Assembly: GCA_020062665.1 (NCBI GenBank)
Contig: JAGUVW010000013.1
Coordinates: 124,001 to 188,000 of the forward strand
DNA from: Pseudomonadales bacterium
Lineage (GTDB): Bacteria; Pseudomonadota; Gammaproteobacteria; Pseudomonadales; Ketobacteraceae
DNA length: 64,000 nucleotides
Direction of reading: 5' to 3'
This document shows positions 45,784-55,398 of this stretch, one piece after another. How positions within the stretch are numbered: the first letter of the stretch is position 1; each line of letters starts with the position of its first letter. Under the pieces are notes generated by a model. It ran no database searches. It saw only the letters and a program-made list of their open reading frames with translations, and was not told the origin of the DNA. The position numbers and the translations under genes were made by a program.

Positions 45784-46017
45784 TCAGTCTGCATCATCTT
45801 TGTGCGCAGCACTGCGGATCATCAGCAGCACCACCAACATCACCGCAATGCCAGCACCAAACAGAAAGGGTTGATCCATGCCTTCAAAGAAATGGGCCAC
45901 CACATGCATCAGGCCTTCGGCGTGATCGTGATCGCCGTGGGCCAACGCCGACTGGCTCAGCAACAGCGAAGCTGATGCCAGCAACCCGGTAAAACTCATT
46001 GTTGTGCTACGTGACAT
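45784..46017 (-). CDS. Small His-rich secreted/membrane protein
   Basis: The 77-aa product has a signal-like helix (FTGLLASASLLLSQSALA), then HGDHDHAEGLMHVVAHFFEG with six histidines, and a C-terminal membrane helix (FLFGAGIAVMLVVLLMI). It may bind a metal at the periplasmic face. The ATG at 46017 has a GGAG site. No family is recognised; it is monocistronic. Confidence 0.62.
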   Translation of the reverse strand: MSRSTTMSFTGLLASASLLLSQSALAHGDHDHAEGLMHVVAHFFEGMDQPFLFGAGIAVMLVVLLMIRSAAHKDDAD

Positions 46018-46106
46018 GATCAAGCTCCCGCGAATCGAATTTCCAAGTAACTCAGGTCTGAAGAGACGCCAGCCATTATGCGGGAATCATGCCGGTTTGT
46101 CTGTGC

Positions 46107-47090
46107 TCACGCAAAGCGCCGCAGCAACCAGTCCACCAACACCTGATTGAGTGCTTCGGGATTTTCCTGCTGAGTCCAATGGCCGGCATTGGGGACCAGG
46201 GTTTGCTCCCAGTCGCTGCAATAGTTGTCCAGCAATTCATAAAACTCGTAGGCGGCGATGAAATCCAGCTCCGATCCCACGGCCAGCACCGGCACGGTGA
46301 TCGTCGGCAGGCCATCGGGCAGCGTCTGCTTTTGGTGCTCATAATCCAGCGGCAGACAGCGATACCAGTTCAGCGCCGGGCCAAACCCCGTCCTGGCGTA
46401 AGCGTCGGCATACACGCGCAACTCCTCGTCGCCCAGCAGCAGTTCACCGGGCCAGGTACTTTCGTCATCGTGAATCCAGTGCACGTGGCCGATGCTCTCG
46501 GCATCATGCTGGCGGCTGCGGGACAGATTGGTGCCCTGCCCCACATCGCGGCGCAGATAAAAGCGGAACGTGCGGGCAGGATCTTCGTTGAATTTGTCCT
46601 CGCATTCCTGGGTCTGGAAATAGGCGAAATAATTGGTGGGGCCATACAGGCTTTCGTACAACGCCAGCGGATCCATCGGCATGTCGGCGAACGGTGAGTT
46701 GCACGCGCACAGGCCTGCCACCCGATCGGGATGATAGATGCCCATGCCCCACACCACCGTGCCGCCAAAATCGTGGCCGATGAAAATGCCTTTCTCGTAG
46801 CCATAGGCGTCCAGCAATCCCACCATGTCGTCCAGGCGTTTCTGCAGGGTGTAATCCGCCTTCTGCGGCAGCACCTGGGAACGCCCCACCCCGCGCGTAT
46901 CCGTCGCGATCACATGAAAACCCGCCTGCACCAGCGGCGCGAACTGATGGCGCCAGGAATAGGCCAGCTCCGGCATGCCGTGACACAGGATGATGGGGAA
47001 CGGGTGGGCCTCACCGGACGGATACTCCTCGTAAACCGCCAGCTGGATACCGTTGACGCTGAGCATGCGGGGGCTGTTGAAATCGGGCAT
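46107..47090 (-). CDS. Alpha/beta hydrolase (epoxide hydrolase/dehalogenase type)
   Basis: The 327-aa protein has HGMPELAYSW (oxyanion region), the nucleophile elbow GHDFGGTVVW with an Asp nucleophile (residue about 111), and a final His in NAGHWTQQENPEAL, the triad pattern of epoxide hydrolases and haloalkane dehalogenases. The start is the ATG at 47090 (MPDFNSPRMLSV); the open frame upstream is a shadow of the SDR gene on the other strand. It diverges from the SDR gene across a 168-base gap holding a perfect palindrome. Confidence 0.9.
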   Translation of the reverse strand: MPDFNSPRMLSVNGIQLAVYEEYPSGEAHPFPIILCHGMPELAYSWRHQFAPLVQAGFHVIATDTRGVGRSQVLPQKADYTLQKRLDDMVGLLDAYGYEKGIFIGHDFGGTVVWGMGIYHPDRVAGLCACNSPFADMPMDPLALYESLYGPTNYFAYFQTQECEDKFNEDPARTFRFYLRRDVGQGTNLSRSRQHDAESIGHVHWIHDDESTWPGELLLGDEELRVYADAYARTGFGPALNWYRCLPLDYEHQKQTLPDGLPTITVPVLAVGSELDFIAAYEFYELLDNYCSDWEQTLVPNAGHWTQQENPEALNQVLVDWLLRRFA

Positions 47091-47201
47091 TGGATACTCC
47101 TGGGCCAGTCCAGCTTCTTGTTGTGATGGGCTAGGTCGTTGTTCTTTTTGTACTTTCCGGTGATGCAGATCATCAGCACAACACGCCTGCTGACAACATT
47201 T

Positions 47202-47218
47202 AGTATACATCGTATACT
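47202..47218. promoter_or_regulatory. Perfect 17-bp operator-like palindrome
   Basis: AGTATAC-ATC-GTATACT is a perfect inverted repeat of 7-bp arms with a 3-bp centre. It sits in the divergent region between the hydrolase and the SDR genes, 41 bases before the SDR start. Such sites are typical of TetR- or GntR-type dimers. No regulator gene for it is visible in the window. Confidence 0.75.
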
Positions 47219-47258
47219 GAACTTTCTTTTTTAACAATAACGACACCGGGAGCAGGTT

Positions 47259-48659
47259 ATGTCTTTTGATTTCAGCGGGAAGGTGGCCATCGTCACGGGC
47301 GCCGGGGGCGGACTCGGATTCGCATACGCAAAATATCTGGCGGAAAAAGGCTGCAATGTGGTGGTGAACGATCTGGGCGGCGACACCTTCGGCTATGACG
47401 GCCAGCCCAACTCCAAAGTGGCTGAAGAAGCCGTGAAAAAAATCAACGCCCTGGGTAAAGGCAAAGCGGTGGCCAACGGCAGCGACGTGGCCAAGTTCGA
47501 AGGCGCCGAAGCCATGGTGGCCACTGCCATCAAACACTGGGGCCGCGTCGACATCCTGATCAACAACGCCGGCATCACCAGTCCAGCCGTGTTTCCCGAT
47601 ATCGATAGGGCCGAGGTGGATCTGCACATCGGCGTGCACGTGATGGGCGCCATCAACACCATGCGCGCCGCCTGGCCCCACATGGTGAAACAGAAATACG
47701 GCCGCATCATCAACACCGCATCCGATTCCATGCTGGGCTTTGCACCGCAGGTGGTGTATCCCACTGCGAAATCCGCGCTGGTAGGTCTCACCCGCAACGC
47801 CGGATTGCTGGGCCAGAACTACGGCATCAACATGAACGTGATTCTGCCGGCCGCCTTCACCCGCATGTCCGGCCTGCTGCCCCCCGGCAGTTTCCGCGAT
47901 CACCTGGAGCGGGATTTCCAGCCCGACCGCCTGGCACCGGTCGTGGCGTATCTGTGTCATGAGAAGTGCGATATCACCCGCGAAATCTTTTCCATCGGCG
48001 GCGGCAAGTTTTCCCGCGTGGTGATGGCGTCGAGCGATGCCATTCCCGTGGACATGACGATGGAAACCGCCGAAGCGCAGCTGAAGAAAGTCATGACCGA
48101 CGACGTGTCCGGCCTCAAGCTGATGAAGTCCACCTTCGACGATCTGAAGAACCTGGGCTTTTCCGACGCAGAGTGTCAGATGTTCTACGACATGTCCGCC
48201 ACCCAGGGCGAACACACGCCCATCACCGCGGTGAAGATCGACAGCGTGGACAACGTGTGGGATCTCGTCATCAAGTCTCCGGTGGGCGACCAGATGTCTA
48301 CCCTGGTGCTGAAATCCAGCGGCGGCAAGGTGACCGGCCACGTGCTGAACAAGGAGCACGGCAACCAGCAGGTGCTGGAAGGCCGGGTGGAAAACGGCGA
48401 CACCCTGGTGTGGAAATGCAAGCTCACCAAACCGGTGCCGATGACGCTGACCTACACCGCCCAGGTGGACAAGGATCAGCGCATCGGCGGCAAAGTGGTG
48501 GGCACGCTGATGGGCAAGACGGTCATGGATTCCAAGTTTTCCGGCAAGCCGGTGTTTGGCGATCCGGCCGAAAAGGCCAAGGCGGAAAGCGCCCAGCAGG
48601 CACAGCTGGACGGACAGAAAAAGCCGGGGTTCTTGAGCCGGCTGTTTGCCAAGGCGTGA
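47259..48659 (+). CDS. SDR dehydrogenase fused to a C-terminal beta domain
   Basis: Residues 1-255 are a short-chain dehydrogenase of the MFE-2 (peroxisomal multifunctional enzyme 2-like, hydroxyacyl-CoA) type: VTGAGGGLGFAYAKYLA for the cofactor and a YPTAKSA catalytic YxxxK with an upstream Ser. Residues about 265-440 form a second domain with repeated beta strands (SVDNVWDLVIKSPVGDQMS..., VLNKEHGNQQVLEGRVENGD, KLTKPVPMTLTYTAQVDKD) not typical of SDRs. The tail GFLSRLFAKA is amphipathic. It is transcribed away from the epoxide-hydrolase-like gene, suggesting shared control. Confidence 0.88.
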   Translation: MSFDFSGKVAIVTGAGGGLGFAYAKYLAEKGCNVVVNDLGGDTFGYDGQPNSKVAEEAVKKINALGKGKAVANGSDVAKFEGAEAMVATAIKHWGRVDILINNAGITSPAVFPDIDRAEVDLHIGVHVMGAINTMRAAWPHMVKQKYGRIINTASDSMLGFAPQVVYPTAKSALVGLTRNAGLLGQNYGINMNVILPAAFTRMSGLLPPGSFRDHLERDFQPDRLAPVVAYLCHEKCDITREIFSIGGGKFSRVVMASSDAIPVDMTMETAEAQLKKVMTDDVSGLKLMKSTFDDLKNLGFSDAECQMFYDMSATQGEHTPITAVKIDSVDNVWDLVIKSPVGDQMSTLVLKSSGGKVTGHVLNKEHGNQQVLEGRVENGDTLVWKCKLTKPVPMTLTYTAQVDKDQRIGGKVVGTLMGKTVMDSKFSGKPVFGDPAEKAKAESAQQAQLDGQKKPGFLSRLFAKA

Positions 48660-48685
48660 GCTTCGCCCGTTTCAGCTCGTGTGAA

Positions 48686-48715
48686 GAATCCCCGCCAGTG
48701 CGGGGATTCTTTTTT
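48686..48715 (+). terminator. Rho-independent terminator after the SDR gene
   Basis: Perfect 10-bp arms GAATCCCCGC (48686-48695) and GCGGGGATTC (48700-48709), a CAGT loop and a run of six Ts. It closes the SDR transcript 27 bases beyond its stop. Confidence 0.92.
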
Positions 48716-48916
48716 CAGCCCAGGTGACAACGCCGATCCCGGCCGAGCACGCTCCCGAAACAGCCATCGATTCCTGTATCGCCGCTGCAGTTCCCCCGCC
48801 ATAAACGACTCGCACACCAGAGCCTGCTACACTGCATCTGCCGGCAAGGGCTTGCATCCCGATTGCCAGCGTTGTTTTCTTCTGCCTGATGTCTGTTTCC
48901 AACATAGCGAAGACGC

Positions 48917-51517
48917 ATGTTTCAACCTCGCCCACGCATCACCCGCCATCGCTCGACACGCCGCGTTGCCCGCTGGCTGTGCGTTGGACTCTGGCTTGCC
49001 GCTGGATCGGTGCCGGCGCAGACGCTGACCCTGAGAGTGGGCGTTTACGACAACCCGCCCAAATACCAGGCCGGGGAATCCGGCGAGCCCAGTGGCATCC
49101 TGGGGGATCTGCTGCAGGAAATGGCGCGCCAGGAACGGTGGCAACTGGAGCCGGTGCCCTGCACCTGGAGCCAGTGTCTGGACTGGCTGGCCAGCGGACA
49201 TATTGATCTGATGCCGGATGTGGCACTCACCCAGGAACGCAGCCAGCGCTTTGCCTTCCACCAGACGCCAGCGCTGCTGAGCTGGTCGCAAGTCTATGAA
49301 GCCCCCAACGTTGGGTTGACCAGTCTGCTGGATCTGGCGGGCAAGCGGATCGCCGTGCTGTCCGGCTCGGTGCAACAGGAATACCTGCAGCATCTGGCGG
49401 ACAGTTTTCACCTGACGGTGCGCTGGATCGAAGTGGCCACCATCGAGGAAGGTTTCGATGCCGTCGTGAATAGACGCGCGGATGCGGTGGCTACCAACCA
49501 TTTCCTGGGCGATCAGATGGCACATGCAACCGGCCTGAATCCCTCGCCGATCCTGTTTCAGCCAAGCAAGCTGTATTACGCCACGGCACGCGGCGAACTG
49601 GCCAGCGTGCGCAACACCATCGACCGTTATCTGCTGACCTGGCAGGCGAATCCGACATCGCCCTATTTCGACATCCTGCGCCGCTGGGGCATCGAACAGG
49701 ATAAAAGCCGGATTCCGACGGCCGTCTGGTGGATCATGGGCGCACTGGCAGCGGCCCTGATACTGGCGATGGCGCTGGGGCAGTGGCTGCGACGCCAGGT
49801 ATCCGCACGCACCCGCAGTCTGCGCGTGGTGGAACACCGGCTCAACACCATTCTCGACAGCGTTGAAGCGCGCATCTTCATCAAGGATCGCGACCTGCGT
49901 TACCAGTACGCCAACGAGAATGTGTGCAGAAGCATCGGCCAGCCCCTGGACAACATCATCGGCCAGCAGGATACGGCTTTTTTTGATGCGGATTCCTGCG
50001 CGGCCATTCGCCGTAACGACCTGCGCGTGATCGAACAGGGCGAACGGGTTGCCGAGGAAGAACATGTCAGCGTGCAGGGCAGCCATGAGCAACGCATCTA
50101 CCTGTCGGTCAAACTACCCTTGCGGGATGACGAGGGCAACGTCTACGCCCTGTGCGGCATTTCCACCGACATCACCGACTACCGCCGCATTCAGGATCAG
50201 CTGCATCAACTGGCGTTTTTCGATCCCCTCACCGACCTGCCCAACCGGCGCAAGGTGCTGGATCATTTACGGCAGATTCTGTCGGTTGCCGGCGAACGGG
50301 AAGGCGCTCTACTGCTCATCGATCTGAATAACTTCAAGTCACTCAATGACACGCTGGGGCATGAAGTCGGCGACCAGCTGCTGCAGCAGGTGGCGCGGCG
50401 TCTGGAGCACCACGTCCACACTCACGGTATCGTCGGCCGGCTGGGTGGCGATGAATTTGTGCTGGTACTGCACGATCTCGACACCGATCCCCGCAATGCG
50501 GCCTTGCACGTACATCATGTGGCGCTGCGTCTGCTGGCCCAGCTGGCGGAACCGTTCACCCTGGGCGACGTGCAGCACATCACCTCGTGCTCCATTGGCA
50601 TCGCCATGTTTTCCGACGCACGCGGCAGCGCCGACACACTGATGAAAAACGCCGATCTCGCGCTGACGGACGCCAAAACCACAGATCGAAATACCCTGCG
50701 CTTTTTCAATCCGTCGATGCAGACGGAAATGATCCGTCGTTCCCGCATCGAGAGCGCACTGCGGCAGGCACTGGCTCACGGCAATGAATTGCAGGTTTAT
50801 GTGCAGCCGCAATTCGACGGCGCGCGCCAGTGTGTCGGCATGGAAGCGCTGCTGCGCTGGCACAACACCAGCCTGGGCTGGATATCGCCGGCAGACTTCA
50901 TTCCGATCGCCGAATCCAGCGGCCTGATCGTGGAGCTGGGGCACTGGGTGTTGCGGCAGGCCTGCGCGACCCTGGCACGCTGGCAGCATCTGCCATATCT
51001 GGCGTCACTCACGTTGGCGGTGAACATCAGCCCACGCCAGTTCCGTCACAGTGAATTCGTCAACCAGGTGGAAAACTGCCTGCATGAATTCCGCATCGAG
51101 CCGTCACGGCTGGAACTGGAAATCACCGAAAGCCTGCTGATCGACAACGTGGAGCAGACCATCCTGCGCATGAATCACTTGCGCAGCCACGGCATCCGCT
51201 TTTCCATGGATGATTTCGGCACCGGTTACGCATCGCTGGGTTATCTGAAACGTCTGCCACTGTATCAGCTCAAGATCGACCAATCCTTCGTGCGCGATCT
51301 GATGGATGACAACAACGATGAAGCCATTGTGCGCACTATCATTGCCCTGGGCCGCAGCCTCGATCTGCAGGTCATTGCGGAAGGCGTCGAAACAGCAGCA
51401 CAACTGGAACGGTTGCAGCGTCTGGGGTGCCACCATTTCCAAGGTTATTTCTTTGGCAAGCCTGCGGCGATTGGGGAGTGGGAGGCGCGGATTGGGGGTG
51501 AGATTCCGCGCCACTGA
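48917..51517 (+). CDS. SBP-PAS-GGDEF-EAL cyclic-di-GMP protein
   Basis: The 866-aa protein has a signal/anchor sequence, a periplasmic amino-acid-binding-like SBP_bac_3 domain (about 35-265), one membrane helix (about 272-292), a PAS domain (about 310-420), a GGDEF domain with intact LGGDEF near residue 510 and an EAL domain (MEALLRW near 640, DDFGTGYASL, VIAEGVET). It should both make and break cyclic-di-GMP, driven by a bound periplasmic ligand. Both enzyme motifs are intact. Confidence 0.93.
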   Translation: MFQPRPRITRHRSTRRVARWLCVGLWLAAGSVPAQTLTLRVGVYDNPPKYQAGESGEPSGILGDLLQEMARQERWQLEPVPCTWSQCLDWLASGHIDLMPDVALTQERSQRFAFHQTPALLSWSQVYEAPNVGLTSLLDLAGKRIAVLSGSVQQEYLQHLADSFHLTVRWIEVATIEEGFDAVVNRRADAVATNHFLGDQMAHATGLNPSPILFQPSKLYYATARGELASVRNTIDRYLLTWQANPTSPYFDILRRWGIEQDKSRIPTAVWWIMGALAAALILAMALGQWLRRQVSARTRSLRVVEHRLNTILDSVEARIFIKDRDLRYQYANENVCRSIGQPLDNIIGQQDTAFFDADSCAAIRRNDLRVIEQGERVAEEEHVSVQGSHEQRIYLSVKLPLRDDEGNVYALCGISTDITDYRRIQDQLHQLAFFDPLTDLPNRRKVLDHLRQILSVAGEREGALLLIDLNNFKSLNDTLGHEVGDQLLQQVARRLEHHVHTHGIVGRLGGDEFVLVLHDLDTDPRNAALHVHHVALRLLAQLAEPFTLGDVQHITSCSIGIAMFSDARGSADTLMKNADLALTDAKTTDRNTLRFFNPSMQTEMIRRSRIESALRQALAHGNELQVYVQPQFDGARQCVGMEALLRWHNTSLGWISPADFIPIAESSGLIVELGHWVLRQACATLARWQHLPYLASLTLAVNISPRQFRHSEFVNQVENCLHEFRIEPSRLELEITESLLIDNVEQTILRMNHLRSHGIRFSMDDFGTGYASLGYLKRLPLYQLKIDQSFVRDLMDDNNDEAIVRTIIALGRSLDLQVIAEGVETAAQLERLQRLGCHHFQGYFFGKPAAIGEWEARIGGEIPRH

Positions 51518-51558
51518 TTCTTCCGTTTACACCTCGCCGCCCTCAGCGAATTTTCCAT

Positions 51559-53097
51559 TCAGTGGCGAGTAGACACCGGCCAGTAACGATCCTTCAGCAA
51601 ACGTTTGTACAGTTTGCCGGTGGGATGACGCGGCAACTCCCGTTCGAAATCGATGCTGCGCGGACACTTGATGTGTGACAGCCGCGCGCGGCAATACGCC
51701 AGCAGTTCCTGCGCAAATTCCTCACTCACATCTGCCCAGGATACTGGCTGCACCACGGCTTTGACTTCCTCGCCAAACTCTTCATTCGGCACACCGAACA
51801 CAGCGACATCCGCCACCTTTGGATGAGTGATCAGCACATCCTCGGCTTCCTGCGGATAAATGTTCACGCCGCCGGATATGATCATGTAGGCCTTGCGATC
51901 AGTCAGATACAGATAACCTTCGGCATCGAGATAGCCAACATCACCCAGCGTGGTCCAACCCTTGCTGTTGGTAGCGGAGCGGGTCTTCGCGGGATCGTTG
52001 TGATATTCAAACGGCAGACCGTTGGCGAAATACACCGTGCCGATTTCCCCCGCCGGCAATTCATTGTCTTCATCATCGACGATTTTCACCTGCCCCAGAA
52101 TCGCGCGCCCCACCGCGCCCTTGTGGATCAGCCATTCCTGCGGGCTGATGGTGCAGAAACCCATGCCTTCAGTGCCGGCGTAATATTCATGAATGATCGG
52201 CCCCCACCACGCCAGCATCTGCTCCTTCACTTCCACGGGGCACGGCGCCGCCGCGTGGATCGCACACACCAGGCTGCTGAGGTCATAGCGCCTGCGCACG
52301 GCTTCCGGCAATTTCAGCATGCGCACGAACATGGTCGGCACCAGTTGTGAATGGGTGATGCGATGCTGCTGCACCAGTTGCAGATAATGTTCCGGCTCGA
52401 ATTTTTCCATGATCACACAGGTGGAACCGGTGGCCAGAAAATTCATGCAGTAACGCAGCGGTGCAGCGTGATAGAGCGGCGCCGGCGACAGATAACGCAT
52501 CTCGCGATCTGGCGTCATGTAGAGCGCCTTCAGCAGATTGAACAGTGCGCCCGGTGTTTCCAGCGTTGTTTCCGGCAGCGGCACCTTGATGCCCTTGGGT
52601 TTACCCGTGGTGCCGGAAGAATAGAGCATGTCGGCCCCGGTGGATTCGTCGGCAATCGGCGTTGTCGGCAGCGCGGCAATCGCGGCGTTCAGATCCGCAA
52701 ACGGCGCACGGGCACCATCTGCCAGAAACAGCGCCTTCACCGCCGGCATACGATCCAGCAATTTTTCAGCCACCGGCAGCTGCGCAATCGACGTGATCAG
52801 CACCTTGGAACCACAGTCGTTGACGATATACGCCACTTCATCCGCCTGCAGACGATGACTGATGGCGGTGTAGTACAGGCCACTGCGATGGGCCGCCCAG
52901 GTGATCTGCAGAAACAGGGGATGGTTCTCGAGCAGAATCGCAATGTGATCGCCACGCCGCAATCCCAGACTGCGGAACAAGTGGGCAATCTGGTTGGAAC
53001 GTTCATCGAGGGTTTTGAAGGTTACGCTGTGGCCGCTGTCAGCCATGATGTAAGCGGTTTTGTCCGGCGCCTGCGCCGCGATGATGCCTGGATGCAT
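51559..53097 (-). CDS. Acyl-CoA synthetase (AMP-forming, ANL family)
   Basis: The 512-aa enzyme activates a carboxylic acid with ATP and CoA. The P-loop YSSGTTGKPKG (about residues 155-165), YYAGTEG and the C-terminal GYLYLTDR..PTGKLYKR motif with the catalytic Lys are present. The start at 53097 (MHPGIIAAQAPDKTAYIM) is preferred; the longer frame upstream is spurious. Substrate could be a fatty or aromatic acid. It is close to the SDR and thioesterase genes, consistent with acyl-CoA metabolism. Confidence 0.92.
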   Translation of the reverse strand: MHPGIIAAQAPDKTAYIMADSGHSVTFKTLDERSNQIAHLFRSLGLRRGDHIAILLENHPLFLQITWAAHRSGLYYTAISHRLQADEVAYIVNDCGSKVLITSIAQLPVAEKLLDRMPAVKALFLADGARAPFADLNAAIAALPTTPIADESTGADMLYSSGTTGKPKGIKVPLPETTLETPGALFNLLKALYMTPDREMRYLSPAPLYHAAPLRYCMNFLATGSTCVIMEKFEPEHYLQLVQQHRITHSQLVPTMFVRMLKLPEAVRRRYDLSSLVCAIHAAAPCPVEVKEQMLAWWGPIIHEYYAGTEGMGFCTISPQEWLIHKGAVGRAILGQVKIVDDEDNELPAGEIGTVYFANGLPFEYHNDPAKTRSATNSKGWTTLGDVGYLDAEGYLYLTDRKAYMIISGGVNIYPQEAEDVLITHPKVADVAVFGVPNEEFGEEVKAVVQPVSWADVSEEFAQELLAYCRARLSHIKCPRSIDFERELPRHPTGKLYKRLLKDRYWPVSTRH

Positions 53098-53263
53098 GGG
53101 ATACCTGTCTGACGTTTTTGTGGAAGGTTGAACAGGGTGCCACCCGATCATAGTGACGGGGTAATACCGATTCAATGACAAAGTGACCAAAAAGTCACGC
53201 CCTGTAGGAATCGAGCGTTTGCGTGACTCAGGACAAGCTCGGCCTGCAAGCGCGGGCATTACC

Positions 53264-54490
53264 ATGAAAACATTGATTCAGATGTTTTCATGGGGCATTG
53301 GGGGTACGGTTTTGACGAACAGAATTCGCTACAGCGCGTGGGTGAGTGCGCTGTGCAGTGTCACTGCCTGGGCGCAAGCGCCCATCTCCCTGGATGCGGC
53401 CGTGGCAGAGCAGCTTACCTTTGTCGGCACCGTTGCCTGCGCCAATCTGCTGGCCAATGGCGGCCAGCCCGTCAACAATCTGGGCGTCTTCTGCAGCCGG
53501 CAGTATCCCACCGATCCTGGCGGCGGCCCCGGCACAGGCACGCCGGCGGCGGGCGGCCCCTCCACCCCGGTCAGCATGAAGAAGCAGGCCGCGCAGGCGG
53601 AGCGGGATGACATGCCGCTGGACGAAGCGTGGAGCCTGTTCCTCACCCTGGAGCAGGAAGACCTCGCCCGCGATCCAACGCCGCTGGAAGGCGGTTTCGA
53701 GGGCAGCGGCGCACGGATTCAGGCGGGCATCAGTTTCATGCCCCGCGCCGATCGGGTGTATTCCCTGGCGTTTCACCAGTCCCGCCAGCAGGGTGACTTC
53801 GACAGCGGTGGTGACTTCGAGCACGTCAATCAAGGCATGCAACTGATCGCCGGACTGCAGTTTCCCGCCGGCTTCAGTCTGGATGCGAGCGTTGGTCTGG
53901 AGCGCGTCAGCAGCGACCGCACCCGCCATTCGCGCTACGCGGATTTCATCTTCGGCTTTGAAATGTTCGTGATCGAAGGCACGCCCAATGCCGACTACAA
54001 CCACTGGCGCAGCGGCGCCAGCCTGCAGCTCAATCACGACTGGTCGGTGGGCGCGTTCAATCTGCAAACCCAGCTGGGTTACGACTGGCTGGAAACCGAT
54101 TACGGCAGCTACGCCGAAACCGGTGATTCAGGACTCGAGCTGATGTTTCACGATGACATCCTGACGTCACGGCAATCGCGCCTGGGCCTGCTCGCCTCGT
54201 TTGCGGTTTCCACCGGCTGGGGCGTGGTTCTGCCGCAGCTGTCGGCCACCTGGCATCACGAATTCGAAGAGGAAGGCCGCACCATCGACGTCAGTTTTGT
54301 CGATGATCGCAATGCCGCGCGCTTTGATTACCAGGTGGAAGACGCCGATGCCAATTTCGGTCAGGTGGGCGTGGGTGCCGTGCTGGTACTCAAAGCCGGG
54401 CTGCAGCTGTTTGTCTTCACCCAGCAGATGGTGGAGCACGCCTATTTCGAGCACGACATTGTCAGCGCCGGCGTTCGGCAGGCGCTGTGA
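53264..54490 (+). CDS. Autotransporter-like outer-membrane beta-barrel protein
   Basis: The 408-aa product has an N-terminal signal-like region (IRYSAWVSALCSVTAWAQA), a Pro/Gly-rich linker (TDPGGGPGTGTPAAGGP) and a C-terminal barrel of alternating strands (about 170-405) of the autotransporter beta-domain type. The start is uncertain; ATG 53264 is used, while a TTG at 53312 would make a more compact signal peptide. No large passenger domain is present, so it is a self-standing barrel rather than a full autotransporter. Confidence 0.7.
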   Translation: MKTLIQMFSWGIGGTVLTNRIRYSAWVSALCSVTAWAQAPISLDAAVAEQLTFVGTVACANLLANGGQPVNNLGVFCSRQYPTDPGGGPGTGTPAAGGPSTPVSMKKQAAQAERDDMPLDEAWSLFLTLEQEDLARDPTPLEGGFEGSGARIQAGISFMPRADRVYSLAFHQSRQQGDFDSGGDFEHVNQGMQLIAGLQFPAGFSLDASVGLERVSSDRTRHSRYADFIFGFEMFVIEGTPNADYNHWRSGASLQLNHDWSVGAFNLQTQLGYDWLETDYGSYAETGDSGLELMFHDDILTSRQSRLGLLASFAVSTGWGVVLPQLSATWHHEFEEEGRTIDVSFVDDRNAARFDYQVEDADANFGQVGVGAVLVLKAGLQLFVFTQQMVEHAYFEHDIVSAGVRQAL

Positions 54491-54496
54491 TCGCCT

Positions 54497-55312
54497 TCAC
54501 TTCTGCTTGAGCAGCGCGCCCAATCCCAGCTGCGCCAGCAGGCTGTACACATCCGGCATGATGGAATAGGCCTTGGTGCTGAGTTTGACGTCGCGCGGAA
54601 ACACGATGGTGGACTTGTTGCCTGCCACACCTTTCAGAATGATTTTGACGGCATCCGTCACCGGCACTTCTTTCACCGGCGACGCGGCGTGCATCTTCTG
54701 CATGTCGAAATCGTGGCTTTCGGTAGCGTTGACGATACTGGTGCTGATGATGCCTGGGCAGATGGCACTGACCTTGACGTTGTAACGCTTGGCTTCTTCC
54801 CGCAGCGACGTGCTCAACCCCACCACCGCGTGCTTGGTGGTGCAGTAGGCCGTCATCAGCGGAATCGGCATCAGCCCGGCGCCGGACGCTGTATTGATGA
54901 TATGGCCGCTGCGCTGCTCACACATGATCTTGTAAGCGATATCGGTGCCATGCACCACGCCGCGCAGATTGATGTCGATGATGCGATCCCACTGATCGGG
55001 CGTCATGTTCTTCACTTCACCGAAAATGCAGATGCCGGCGTTGTTGAACATGAAATCGAGACGGCCACGCTGCTGCCGCACGCCCTGAATCAGCGTCTCA
55101 CAGGCGACGCGATCGGTAACATCCAGGCGGGCGATCTGCAAACGGGAACCGGCACTGGTTTGTTCCGCCAGCAGCGCTTCAAGTCCTGCCAGATTGACGT
55201 CGGTCGCGAACACGATGGCGCCCTGCTGCAGCAGTTGAACGGCCAACTCGCGGCCAATCCCTGAAGCTGCACCGGTAACAATCGCGGTTTTGTCCTGGAA
55301 GTATTTTTTCAC
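54497..55312 (-). CDS. Short-chain dehydrogenase/reductase
   Basis: The 271-aa SDR shows TGAASGIGREL (cofactor), NNAG, and YCTTK (catalytic Tyr-Lys) with Ser before it. The start is a GTG at 55312 (VKKYFQDKTAIV); a TTG at 55354 is possible but lacks support. The protein is neighboured by a thioesterase and barrel gene. Its C-terminal tail beyond about residue 240 is hydrophobic and could interact with membranes. Substrate unknown. Confidence 0.88.
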   Translation of the reverse strand: MKKYFQDKTAIVTGAASGIGRELAVQLLQQGAIVFATDVNLAGLEALLAEQTSAGSRLQIARLDVTDRVACETLIQGVRQQRGRLDFMFNNAGICIFGEVKNMTPDQWDRIIDINLRGVVHGTDIAYKIMCEQRSGHIINTASGAGLMPIPLMTAYCTTKHAVVGLSTSLREEAKRYNVKVSAICPGIISTSIVNATESHDFDMQKMHAASPVKEVPVTDAVKIILKGVAGNKSTIVFPRDVKLSTKAYSIMPDVYSLLAQLGLGALLKQK

Positions 55313-55398
55313 GCCAACATTCTCTGAAGTGAGTGGAAGGAGCAGGCGTGCCAAAAAAAGGCCGCCACCGGTGAACCGATCGGCCGGGCTGCTGGACG

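Noticed and set aside
46107-48359. A 750-aa minus-strand frame covering the hydrolase and the SDR gene
   Set aside because: Its first ~420 residues lie opposite the SDR gene and read His/Gly-rich antisense sequence; only the last 327 residues match a real family and have their own ATG at 47090.
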